A stretch of 50,617 nt of DNA from an uncultured Verrucomicrobiota bacterium (lineage in GTDB: Bacteria; Verrucomicrobiota; Verrucomicrobiia; Limisphaerales; UBA9464). Of the stretch, positions 8,786-17,068 are shown one piece after another (position 1 is the first letter of the stretch; the number at the start of each line of letters is the position of its first letter). The DNA lies in NCBI GenBank assembly GCA_903896505.1, contig CAITXU010000189.1:1-50617 (forward strand), in the 5' to 3' direction. The position numbers were made by a program, and so were the translations under genes. The notes beneath the pieces are model-generated. The model was given only the letters and a program-made list of their open reading frames with translations, was not told where the DNA came from and ran no database searches.

Positions 8786-10240
8786 CTAAAACTCGAGGTT
8801 CCACCGACGCCGCGCATAGCCATAGGCCACCGGATGAACGGCCTTCAGACGCTCCGGCCAATCAGCACCCCCAAACTGCCTCTCAAATGCTTCCAACGCT
8901 TTTCGGTAATCGGAAAGCAACTTCGCCTTCAATGCGGGCTCAGCGAAGGACCAATGAAGACTGTTGGTGCCCATGGAGGTCAATTCCGTCCAGTTCACAT
9001 GAAATTCCGTCACTGCGGTGTAGTATTCTTCCGTCATCCCGGCATCCCACATCCCGGAATCATCGGTTGAAAGGGCGACCGGAATTCCTGTCCGAAGGTA
9101 CTCTCCAAAGGGATGCTCCCGGTAATCCTTGACATATTCCAACAACAGGTTGGAGACGAGGTTGATTTCCACCATCGCGATACCGGACCGAAGGTGCAGC
9201 AGCAGGTCATCATCCGTGATGAGATTGACACCGTGCCCGAGGCGGGTTGCCCCCAGCAGCAGGGTATCCCGTCCGTGGGCATTGGGTTCATCCGCCTCTC
9301 CACCGTGAATTGAAAGTCCGACGCCCGAGTATCGGTGACGCATCTGACGATAAATCTCAAGAAAACGTCTGGGATACCCTTTGTTGTTATCTTCGCGTCC
9401 GGCCATGTTGATTCCCACAAACAGGTCGCGATGTCGGTCCACAAAATCGTAGGCGGCAGCGACACGTTGCTCGGCATTGGGTAGGAATCGAATGACCACC
9501 ACCTGAAATCGGACGGAGACACCCGTGGCCACGGCATCGGGCTGCTGCAACCGGGCTTTGATCTGCTGATAAAACCCTTCGGCATCAATTGCTTTCCCGT
9601 CCGGTGACACCCAGAAATCGGGTATTAGCTGGGGCTCAAGATATCGAACTCCCTCCGCACCATAGCGCTTCATGGTTTCAACCAACATTTCACCACCCAC
9701 ATAGGGGTCGCGTTGAAGAGCGCCCAAGCGGGGCCAAATGCGCTCGAAGAATTCGTCCCTCCCTTCACCCGGTTGATCGAGGCGGAGCGAATTGATCCAC
9801 TCGGTCCGCAAGGTCGGGTCCAATTGATCCAGGGGGAGGTATTCCGCCTGCTGGCATTTCTCCAACGACTCCCACTCATGCCGGGAAATGGTGGCAAATC
9901 GGACCCAGGTATTTCCTTCCCCGGAGCAATCTCCGGCGCGAACCCGCGTGTAGAATCGTTGACCTTCCGCCGCGAGGGCGTTGGTGGCGACGCGATAAAG
10001 GTCCTCCATCCGCCAGTCACCGCCAACATGGTGATGGAGGTCTCCTGCCTTGGGGGCGGCATACAGCAGCGTGAACAGTTGGGCCGGCGTCGCGTTTCGC
10101 CGGATGGTCTCAAACTGTTGCGAAAAATCCACCGGCCCGTCGGCCGAGAGGTACCCCGCCAAGAGGTAAAATGTCAGGAGGTTGAGAGCAGCCCGAACCA
10201 GATAAATCCGGCTTTGGGTACGAATAAAGGGCAGGTTCAT
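8786..10240 (-). CDS. Exported adenosine deaminase-like protein
   Basis: This 484-residue metal-dependent deaminase converts adenosine (or a related nucleoside) to inosine plus ammonia if it follows the family. The zinc site is complete: LHHHVGG near residues 69-73 supplies the first histidines, SIHGGEADEPNAHG contains H312 and catalytic E315, TRLGHGVNL has H336, and ALSTDDSG has D393-D394. The long N-terminal half and a signal-like hydrophobic segment (residues 13-32) match secreted ADA/ADGF-type enzymes more than the roughly 340-residue cytoplasmic enzyme. It is therefore predicted to be periplasmic or membrane-tethered. Its start overlaps the stop of the NUP-like gene by 4 bp, and it is followed after 7 bp by the purine permease. 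Substrate choice between adenosine and a close analogue is not decided by sequence. Confidence 0.85.
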   Translation of the reverse strand: MNLPFIRTQSRIYLVRAALNLLTFYLLAGYLSADGPVDFSQQFETIRRNATPAQLFTLLYAAPKAGDLHHHVGGDWRMEDLYRVATNALAAEGQRFYTRVRAGDCSGEGNTWVRFATISRHEWESLEKCQQAEYLPLDQLDPTLRTEWINSLRLDQPGEGRDEFFERIWPRLGALQRDPYVGGEMLVETMKRYGAEGVRYLEPQLIPDFWVSPDGKAIDAEGFYQQIKARLQQPDAVATGVSVRFQVVVIRFLPNAEQRVAAAYDFVDRHRDLFVGINMAGREDNNKGYPRRFLEIYRQMRHRYSGVGLSIHGGEADEPNAHGRDTLLLGATRLGHGVNLITDDDLLLHLRSGIAMVEINLVSNLLLEYVKDYREHPFGEYLRTGIPVALSTDDSGMWDAGMTEEYYTAVTEFHVNWTELTSMGTNSLHWSFAEPALKAKLLSDYRKALEAFERQFGGADWPERLKAVHPVAYGYARRRWNLEF

Positions 10241-11394
10241 GGTGACGGTTCAACCGGGAGACGATCTCGATAACGTGGCCAATCCGACATGAGAGCGTGA
10301 ACAACGACACTCCCCGCGAGATAGGCCGCCTCGAGAGCAGGACGCATTCCAGCATAATCTTCGTGAAGACTTTCCGAGGCTGATTGTCCCGGTCGGGGGA
10401 CAGTGTAGTTACTTCCGGTGCGGAGCACCAGGATACGCCGTGCGTCCGTTCGATCCATGCTGGATAGCCGGTGCAAGGCCGATAGTAAACCGTGGTCCTC
10501 CATGTCGCTCATTGCCATCCGGCCTTCACCACGGGTTTGAATCCGGACCCAGTCCGAAGCCCACTGGTTCTGACGGAGTCCGTGCCAATAGCGACCGGAA
10601 GCCAGGCATTCGCCCTGAATAACCCGGGCAGGCAATTGGGCGGCAGGCCATGAAGTGAAGCGTCGCCGGTGGAGGGCGGCCGAGGGGGAATCTGGAATGG
10701 AAATGTCCTTGGATAGGCCGTAGGCCCATTGAACGAGCCCGGCATCGAGTTCCCACGCCATCGGTTTCGGTGCCCATGGAGGAGGAGGAACAGCCTTGTT
10801 GGGTTCCCTTCCGCCGAGAGGCAGGATACCATAAGGCCAATCGGACGGAATTTCCCGAACATCGATTTCATAGGCAAGATCACCATCGACCACCCATCGA
10901 GCCCATGCAGCGCTCCCGACGCTGGCATACTCTGGATTGACCCCCGCGATGCCATTAATCAGCCAGTAGGTATGGGTGAAGTCGAATCGCGGGTCGACAC
11001 CCAATAGGAGCATCTGTTCCGCGCATCTGACGGTCGTTCCGCTGACACAGCCGAACAGACCATCGTCACGATATCGAACTGCATGGTCCATCCCCGGAAC
11101 CCGAACCGAATTCGTCAACCCCTCCCTTTCAACCCAAAACTGGAATTCGCCGGGCTTGTCCCCGGTGTCCGCTCCAATCTCAAAGGTCGAAACAATGATC
11201 ACCTTCGGTTGGAACCGGAAATCGGCAGCCATCCCCTCGAACCCGATGGCAACGGCAAAAGCCATCAACCATCCAATTCTTTTCCGCAGTGACCCCTGAG
11301 CAAAACAAAGGGCCGCCGTGCAGAACGAAATCACGGCGGCCATGACGACAATGAATTGGGGATGACCAGTGCGTAGATGGCGCTGGAAACCCAT
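10237..11394 (-). CDS. Purine nucleoside permease (NUP) family protein
   Basis: This 385-residue protein matches the NUP family first described from a fungal nucleoside permease. Diagnostic stretches are PKVIIVSTFEIGADTG, a PGEFQFW, HAVRYRDDGLFGCVSGTTV, and FDFTHTYWLINGIAGVNPEY followed by an ASVGSAAWARWVVDGDLAYE segment. Despite the name, the mature part contains no run of membrane helices; the GIAGVNPEYASVGS and late MSDMED segments resemble the nucleoside phosphorylase fold. The N-terminus carries two hydrophobic stretches (about 14-33 and 41-56), so it is either anchored or starts internally with the second stretch as the signal; I keep the ATG at 11394, three bases past the receptor stop. 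It is more likely a periplasmic nucleoside-binding or cleaving protein than a channel. It overlaps the deaminase gene by 4 bp. Confidence 0.8.
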   Translation of the reverse strand: MGFQRHLRTGHPQFIVVMAAVISFCTAALCFAQGSLRKRIGWLMAFAVAIGFEGMAADFRFQPKVIIVSTFEIGADTGDKPGEFQFWVEREGLTNSVRVPGMDHAVRYRDDGLFGCVSGTTVRCAEQMLLLGVDPRFDFTHTYWLINGIAGVNPEYASVGSAAWARWVVDGDLAYEIDVREIPSDWPYGILPLGGREPNKAVPPPPWAPKPMAWELDAGLVQWAYGLSKDISIPDSPSAALHRRRFTSWPAAQLPARVIQGECLASGRYWHGLRQNQWASDWVRIQTRGEGRMAMSDMEDHGLLSALHRLSSMDRTDARRILVLRTGSNYTVPRPGQSASESLHEDYAGMRPALEAAYLAGSVVVHALMSDWPRYRDRLPVEPSP

Positions 11395-11397
11395 GAA

Positions 11398-13719
11398 CTA
11401 GAACTTGACCGACAAACGTCCTTCAATCCGGAACGGCAGGTCGGCCACAATGGACTCCTGTCCGTAAACATAATTGGGAGCGCTCCAATTCTTTTCGTCC
11501 GTCACGTTCAAAAGGCTCAATCGCGCGTCAAACCGCTTGTGCTGGTAGAATGCGGTCAAATCCAGGGTGTATTGCGCCGGTATCCGGATGTTTCCGGCCA
11601 CGTCGTTGTTGATCTCGGTGGTCGCCACAACATTGGCGGACGCCCCAAAGCCGCAGTCCAATTTGTAACTGACCAACACGTTGAAGAGGTGATCGGGCAA
11701 ACCCTGCCGACGGTACGGACCGGGACCGCGCGAAGCCGCGAAAGCGCCGAAGCTGGGATAACCCGGGATGTCGGTGTTGTTGACAAAGAACTGGGTCGCA
11801 TTGACTTCGGAGTCCATGTAGGAGTAGCCGAAGGTCACAAAGAGATGGCGGTCCGGCTGGTAATTCAATTCGGCCTCAATCCCGCGGGTTCTAAAGGTAA
11901 CCACTGACAGGTTCTGCTGGCGGTCGGCACGTTCCTGCTGGAACACGGCACCGCTCGCAAACAGTTTATTCCCCAATAGGGAGACCTTTGTTCCGGCCTC
12001 ATAGAGAATCGCGTTATTCCGAAGGTTGGAGTTGGAATATTGATTATTGCCACCGGTGGTAATACCTCCGCCATTACCAATCGCTCCCACGGGATTCTGG
12101 CTGTAATTGTAGGTGACATAGCTGGAGACCTGCTGTGTCCACTTGTAGTTCAGCGATGCATTGGCGTTCGGCAGAACCACCGTCGTGTTGTCGGCAAGAT
12201 ATCCATTCGCCCAACTCACGTGATAATCGGGTACGAGGACGTCGGCTCGGGCACCGGCCAGCAGGGAAATGCGATCGGTAATCTTCCAGTTCTCCTGAAC
12301 GAACGGCCCTACGAAGAAGGCCGTTGATGTCCCGGAGTCCCCGTTGTCCGGTGTGAAGTACCGATTCTTCCAGCTCGTGCCCGGAACCGGAAACTGGGTA
12401 TACGGACTGGGAAAATTGACCGAATTGAAATAATTGATGGAGCCGTGGTCCTTGGTGATGTCCCAAGCGTTGGCGGGCTCGTTGTAGAAGTCATTGTAGG
12501 CGCGGACACTCTGATACCGAATGTCAAGGCCGGTGTTGATGGAATGCTTCTCCAGGGTCAACCGATACTCAGTCCGATTTTCAAACGACCAACTCGGGTC
12601 GATGATTTCCGAATAAAGGTAGGAGCTCTGAGTGTTCCGTCGAACGTAGCGAAACGAGGTTGTATCCACCACTTGGGAATCGTCGCTCAACTTCAGGGTC
12701 TGAATTGCCTGTATATTGTAGGAAACACCCGAAGATTGATCGTCCGGACGCAGCAGACGATTTCGACGGCTGACAGGAACCACCGGTCCGAGTGCGATAT
12801 TGTTCGGAAAGAATCCAGAACCGACATTCTTCGAATTCTGCGGGTCAGTGGGCGTTGGAGAAGTGCCTCCATTGTTGTTCACGCCGGTCTGGTACAGACC
12901 ATGATCGATCAGCGCCTGAGTGGGCCGATTAATGCCGAAATTCTCGGTGTAGTTCGCCCAAAAGATTTCACTGTTGACAAACAGTTCGTACGTATCACTC
13001 GGCGTCCAGTTGTACGCACCGTAAAGCGCTTCGGTTTTCTTGAAGCCATCGACATAGTAGCTTCCGGAGCTTTCGCCGGAATAGCTGACCCGGTAACCCA
13101 TGTTCTTCTCCTTGCCGATGGGGGCACCAAAATCCAATCCCCAACGGAACTGATCATACATGCCGAACTCCCCAAACGTTTCACCGTGGAACTGGTCAAA
13201 ATAGGGCCTTTTGGTGATATAGTCCACGTAGCCGCCGACATACTGCGAAGGCCCGTAAACGACCGATGCCGGCCCCTTCACGATGTTCACCGACTCCACC
13301 GAATTGAAATTGATCGGCAATCCGTTGCCATTCGACGTTAATCCGACCCGGGTGCCGTTGACGAACGTGTCGGCATATTGCCCGCGAATGGAAGGGGTCG
13401 TCGGCGCACCAAAGTTCGAGGTGGTGTAGGAGCTGGACGTCAACTTTGAAAATTCCCGGACGTCGTGGATGCTAATGGTGTCCAGCTGGGTCCGACTGAT
13501 GATGGTCACATTGCGCGGAGTATCCAAAATACTCATGTCCGTCCCGTACACCGAATTGAAAGGACGGGCAGTTGGAACAATGGTCTCTTCCAACGGAATT
13601 CCCTCGATCACCGTTTTCTCCAAGGTGGTCGGAGCGTTGGTCGAAGATTGAGCAAACGCATTGCGAGCCGAGATCGCCAGCGCGCAGGCTGCGGCGATTT
13701 TGAATTTGTGTTGGTTCAT
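11398..13719 (-). CDS. TonB-dependent outer-membrane receptor
   Basis: This 773-residue protein is a plug-plus-beta-barrel TonB-dependent receptor. The start at 13719 gives a good Sec signal (MNQHKFKIAAACALAIS, cleavage near AFAQ); an upstream start adds 16 residues. The plug shows DTPRNVTIISRTQLD, SIRGQYADTFVNGTR and SVESVNIVKGPASVVYG. Barrel strands fill the rest, ending in RIEGRLSVKF with the C-terminal phenylalanine typical of outer-membrane proteins. Family resemblance is to the siderophore-receptor branch, but placement as first gene of a tightly packed purine operon suggests that it imports a purine nucleoside, nucleotide or a purine-containing compound. That is inference from context. 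A TonB box is not clear; the region after the signal (TTLEKTVIEG) is the likely position. Confidence 0.9.
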   Translation of the reverse strand: MNQHKFKIAAACALAISARNAFAQSSTNAPTTLEKTVIEGIPLEETIVPTARPFNSVYGTDMSILDTPRNVTIISRTQLDTISIHDVREFSKLTSSSYTTSNFGAPTTPSIRGQYADTFVNGTRVGLTSNGNGLPINFNSVESVNIVKGPASVVYGPSQYVGGYVDYITKRPYFDQFHGETFGEFGMYDQFRWGLDFGAPIGKEKNMGYRVSYSGESSGSYYVDGFKKTEALYGAYNWTPSDTYELFVNSEIFWANYTENFGINRPTQALIDHGLYQTGVNNNGGTSPTPTDPQNSKNVGSGFFPNNIALGPVVPVSRRNRLLRPDDQSSGVSYNIQAIQTLKLSDDSQVVDTTSFRYVRRNTQSSYLYSEIIDPSWSFENRTEYRLTLEKHSINTGLDIRYQSVRAYNDFYNEPANAWDITKDHGSINYFNSVNFPSPYTQFPVPGTSWKNRYFTPDNGDSGTSTAFFVGPFVQENWKITDRISLLAGARADVLVPDYHVSWANGYLADNTTVVLPNANASLNYKWTQQVSSYVTYNYSQNPVGAIGNGGGITTGGNNQYSNSNLRNNAILYEAGTKVSLLGNKLFASGAVFQQERADRQQNLSVVTFRTRGIEAELNYQPDRHLFVTFGYSYMDSEVNATQFFVNNTDIPGYPSFGAFAASRGPGPYRRQGLPDHLFNVLVSYKLDCGFGASANVVATTEINNDVAGNIRIPAQYTLDLTAFYQHKRFDARLSLLNVTDEKNWSAPNYVYGQESIVADLPFRIEGRLSVKF

Positions 13720-14025
13720 TTGCGGTATGGCAAAATAGAGACAAATAGGAACTTCTGGCTTGATCAATTAGCACCAGCCCACTCACCACATCGAGCCTTC
13801 CATCAGCGGATGCAGCAGGCGTGCCAGTTCCGGGATTGAACAGAATGGCCAGCAACGATGTCGAGGTTCAAAATTTGACTGACTTCGTTCTGTCTGAGGC
13901 CGCATCCCCGCGCAGCCTGGGGCCCCCATCATTAAGCGCGATGGCGGCAGAGATGGGTCGGCCCAATAGTTCGAATGGCCTAAACCTTGGCAAGAAGCCT
14001 CACGGCCGCTTAAACTCCCCACGCA
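13720..14025. other. Divergent intergenic region, receptor operon and MarR gene
   Basis: This stretch must contain the promoters of the purine operon (leftward) and probably of the MarR gene (rightward). I see an 8-bp palindrome TTGATCAA at 13760-13767, about 40 bases upstream of the receptor start, and a GC-rich palindrome TGGGGCCCCCA near 13919-13929. Either could be a protein-binding site, but neither is demonstrably one. I found no riboswitch fold that I can support. Confidence 0.35.
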
Positions 14026-14538
14026 TTGACCGCCCCCGTCGTCACTCACTCAGCCAGTTCCACGCCGCAGCCATTGGATGCGCCCCAACGTCGCCGCCTG
14101 CCCCCGCTCCTCCGGAGGGCTTGGTATGGTTTGAACCAAAGTTTTCGCCGACGAATCGCTCATACCGGAGTGACACCGGACCAATTTACCGCTCTCCGGA
14201 CCCTTTTGGAGGGAGACTCACAAGGGATGACCCAGAGGGACCTGACCACCGCCATGTCCAGCGACCCCAACACCGTTGCCTCCCTGGTCGAACGGATGGC
14301 GGACGCCGGTTGGATCGAACGCAGGCGTCACGAGCGGGACGGACGGGCTTATCGCATCAGTGCCCTTCCGGAAGGTCGGGCAAAATATGCCGACGTCCGT
14401 TCCCTGGCGGTTGGTCTCCAGGCAGAGGTGCTCTCGGTTCTGCCATCCGAAGAGCAGGAAAAATTCCTGGCCCAGCTTGAATTGGTGGCCGATGCCTGTC
14501 GGCAATCCTTGGAGTCCCAAACTCCGGCAAGACCGTGA
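14026..14538 (+). CDS. MarR-family transcriptional regulator
   Basis: This is a winged-helix DNA-binding protein of up to 170 residues. The core has the MarR pattern: helix 1-2 with GVTPDQFTALRTLLEG, recognition helix MTQRDLTTAMSSDPNTVASL, then VERMADAGWIERRRHERDGRAYRISALPEGRAKY as wing, and a C-terminal dimerisation helix. The start is uncertain: the frame opens at a TTG (14026) and has no in-frame ATG before the conserved part; a later TTG near 14074 would also give a complete domain. It is divergent from the purine operon, so it could control that operon, but it also precedes the CPBP and ROK-like genes, 44 bp away, and may regulate those instead. Confidence 0.85.
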   Translation: MTAPVVTHSASSTPQPLDAPQRRRLPPLLRRAWYGLNQSFRRRIAHTGVTPDQFTALRTLLEGDSQGMTQRDLTTAMSSDPNTVASLVERMADAGWIERRRHERDGRAYRISALPEGRAKYADVRSLAVGLQAEVLSVLPSEEQEKFLAQLELVADACRQSLESQTPARP

Positions 14539-14582
14539 TCCCGGATGCTTCCACGGTCTGATTTCCCCCCGTAGACTTTTTC

Positions 14583-15458
14583 ATGGATGCCTCTCCCAAC
14601 ACCGGACCGATTCTTTTACCAGAATCTCCGCTCCCGCCCACAGCACCGCTGTCCCGCTCTCTTCCATTTTGGCGTCGCGCATCAGCGCTCGTGTTGCTGG
14701 CCGGTTATCCCCTCCTGCTGTCGGTGATCTCAAACGCTCTGGACGAAGCCGGACTGAAAGCACCCAAAGGCGCCACCCTGCTCCCGACGGAATTGGCTGA
14801 ATTATGGGTCAGTGCCGCAGAGAATCTGCTGGTATTTGGCGTTTGGTTTGCCTCAGCGGCCTGGCTGGGACGCCTCGACTGGAAGCAACTCGAGGCGGAC
14901 CGTCGCCCAAAGCCGAGTTCCGTCCTTTGGGGCTTGGGGTGGTCGATAGCACTACGGTTCGCCCTGGCCGCCCTCCTGATGCTCGTGATCGGAATTTTCC
15001 TGATCACTCACGGCATCAAAGATTTGGACGCGGATTTCGTACAGAAGCTTCGCCCCAAGGTTGAAAACCTGGTGTCCCCCGAATCGCTTCGAAGTCCGTG
15101 GTACTTGTTCACCAACCTCACCCTCATCAGCTTTGTTCTCGCCGGATTACGAGAAGAGCTCTGGCGGGCTGGAATGATCGCGGCAGGCCTCAATCTTCTT
15201 CCCGTTCAATGGAGACGTACCAAAGGTCAAATGGCTTTGGTGGTGGTTTCCTCGATTGTTTTTGGCCTGGCCCACCTGCCCCAAGGGTGGGGCGGCGTCG
15301 TCATGACCGGGGTGTTGGGACTCGGCTTGGGTTCCATCCTTGTGTTCCATCGCTCGCTTTGGATCGCTGCTCTAGCGCATGGTTTCTTCGACGCCTCCAC
15401 TTTCTTTTTCCTTTGGTTGCTGGATAGCGTCGGCCTGCTCAAAGATGTCCTGAAGTGA
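14583..15458 (+). CDS. CPBP-family intramembrane metalloprotease
   Basis: This 291-residue polytopic membrane protein (about 6-7 segments) carries the CPBP/Rce1 (Abi) active-site motifs: EELWR at residues 191-195 (EExxxR type), FGLAHL with H231, and ALAHGFFD with H266 and D270. Members cleave membrane or prenylated substrates, or serve in protein maturation and self-immunity; the substrate here is unknown. The proline-rich first 28 residues are not part of the domain. It starts 44 bp after the MarR gene, and its stop overlaps the GTG of the ROK-like gene (GTGA), so the three probably form an operon. Confidence 0.88.
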   Translation: MDASPNTGPILLPESPLPPTAPLSRSLPFWRRASALVLLAGYPLLLSVISNALDEAGLKAPKGATLLPTELAELWVSAAENLLVFGVWFASAAWLGRLDWKQLEADRRPKPSSVLWGLGWSIALRFALAALLMLVIGIFLITHGIKDLDADFVQKLRPKVENLVSPESLRSPWYLFTNLTLISFVLAGLREELWRAGMIAAGLNLLPVQWRRTKGQMALVVVSSIVFGLAHLPQGWGGVVMTGVLGLGLGSILVFHRSLWIAALAHGFFDASTFFFLWLLDSVGLLKDVLK

Positions 15459-16915
15459 GGACTCGCCCAAGCTTGTCAGCTGAATTGACCTCGCTAGCCT
15501 TGGCCGGTCGCATGCATTCACCCGAACTCTACCTCGTCCCACCCGCGATTCTTCCTCCTCTCGATCCGGAGTTTCGACCCGCCAGCCTTGCGTGGACTTC
15601 CTATTTGAAGGCCGCCACCATTCCCGCTGGCATCGCTGTCGAACAAGCCGACGGATCGGTCTTCCAGCATTCGTTTCGAGTCATTGATCCGGCAGAGCCG
15701 GGCGCCCAGGCGACCAATGACTTTTTTGTCGAGCGGCTGGCAAAATTCCTCCTCTGGGCGTGGGGCGGATGGCGACTTCATGTCGCGGGTCCAGCTGGAT
15801 TGGCCTCCCGCCTGGCCCAACATTACCACGAAACACCGCCCGGAAAATTTGATTCGGAAACCATTGGCACCCGCATTTATGGGCAACCTATCTCGGTTGT
15901 CGGGGTCGCTTCCCTCGACGAACTTCCACCGGCCCGTTCAACAACCGCACCCCTGGGACGGCACTGGAACGGATGCCGAATTGGATTCGATCTGGGCGGC
16001 AGCGACCGAAAAGTGGCCGCCGCCATCGACGGCAAATGTGTCTTTAGTGAAGAGGTCGTCTGGGACCCCTATTTTCAGCCCGACCCCCAATACCATTTTG
16101 ATGGAGTGATGGACTCCCTCCGACGCGCTGCCAGCCATCTTCCCCGGGTCGATGCCATCGGAGGCAGTGCCGCCGGTGTTTACGTCAACAACCGGGTTCG
16201 AGTCGCCTCGCTTTTCCGCGGAGTCCCTCCCCACTTGTTCGAAAGCCGGGTCAAGGACTTGTTCCTCGAGTTGCGCCAGGCTTGGGGTGGGATTCCCTTC
16301 GAGGTTGTTAACGATGGCGAAGTCACGGCGCTGGCCGGTTCGATGTCCTTGGAACAAAATGCAGTTCTGGGACTGGCCATGGGAACCAGCACCGCGGCCG
16401 GTTTCGTCACTCCCGAGGGGGCGATCACCTCCTGGCTGAATGAACTCGCGTTCGTGCCCATAGATTATCGGACAAAGGCTCCGTTGGAAGAGTGGTCGGG
16501 AGATGTCGGAGTCGGTGCCCAGTACTTTAGTCAACAGGCCGTCGGTCGACTCCTCGGGGCTGCCGGAATCGAAGTGGACACCGGGCTGAAGCTCCCGGAA
16601 CGCCTGAAACATGTCCAGGCACTCATGGCCGCCAACGATCCTCGGGCCGCACGCATCTATGAATCTCTCGGAGTCTTCCTCGGACACGGTCTTGCCCAAT
16701 TCTCGACCTTTTATCCCTTCCGGCACGTCTTGGTCCTTGGACGGGTTCTGAGTGGTCCCGGCGGTGAAATCCTGCTGGATTGGGCACGACGCGTTTTGGC
16801 GACAGAATTCCCCGCCGTTGCCGAAAAGGTGACCCTTCATTTGCCGGGTGAAAGCGATCGTCGACATGGACAGGCCATCGCGGCATCCAGCCTGCCCATG
16901 ATCCCCCCGATTTGA
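15455..16915 (+). CDS. ROK-like sugar kinase with N-terminal extension
   Basis: This 486-residue protein has an actin/hexokinase-type ATPase core of the ROK kind, which phosphorylates hexoses. Evidence is the phosphate-binding RIGFDLGGSDRKVAAAIDG (D179), the adenosine/phosphate motif LGLAMGTSTAAGF (about 306) and the catalytic-base region EVVNDGEVTALAGS (D287). Roughly 170 residues precede the kinase core and match nothing I recognise. The zinc-binding CxCGxxGC segment of typical ROK kinases is absent. The start is GTG at 15455, overlapping the CPBP stop; an ATG at 15512 is an alternative. The substrate is not evident, and the distant motifs mean that 'ROK-like' is safer than glucokinase. Confidence 0.75.
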   Translation: MRTRPSLSAELTSLALAGRMHSPELYLVPPAILPPLDPEFRPASLAWTSYLKAATIPAGIAVEQADGSVFQHSFRVIDPAEPGAQATNDFFVERLAKFLLWAWGGWRLHVAGPAGLASRLAQHYHETPPGKFDSETIGTRIYGQPISVVGVASLDELPPARSTTAPLGRHWNGCRIGFDLGGSDRKVAAAIDGKCVFSEEVVWDPYFQPDPQYHFDGVMDSLRRAASHLPRVDAIGGSAAGVYVNNRVRVASLFRGVPPHLFESRVKDLFLELRQAWGGIPFEVVNDGEVTALAGSMSLEQNAVLGLAMGTSTAAGFVTPEGAITSWLNELAFVPIDYRTKAPLEEWSGDVGVGAQYFSQQAVGRLLGAAGIEVDTGLKLPERLKHVQALMAANDPRAARIYESLGVFLGHGLAQFSTFYPFRHVLVLGRVLSGPGGEILLDWARRVLATEFPAVAEKVTLHLPGESDRRHGQAIAASSLPMIPPI

Positions 16916-16955
16916 TTCAGGCTAACGAGTCCAGAGGATTCGAGTTGAATCTGCA

Positions 16956-16996
16956 GGGCGGACACCCCGCCCCCTTCAGCCAATGATCTTTGGCTG
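16956..16996. terminator. Two adjacent hairpins after the ROK-like gene
   Basis: GGGCGG (16956-16961) pairs with CCGCCC (16967-16972), and CAGCCAA (16977-16983) pairs with TTGGCTG (16990-16996). Both follow the ROK-like stop by about 40-80 bases. Neither is followed by a T run, so a termination role is only suggested by position. Confidence 0.35.
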
Positions 16997-17068
16997 GAAA
17001 GCAAAATCGGGTGTCGCGCGGTGTTTTGCCGCTTGGGTTTTGCCATCAATCCTCCTTATGTTGTTGGT

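Noticed and set aside
13720..14025. Cobalamin or other riboswitch upstream of the TonB receptor
   Set aside because: TonB receptors often have a B12 riboswitch, so I looked for conserved boxes. I could not align the sequence to a B12-box or to any other riboswitch core.
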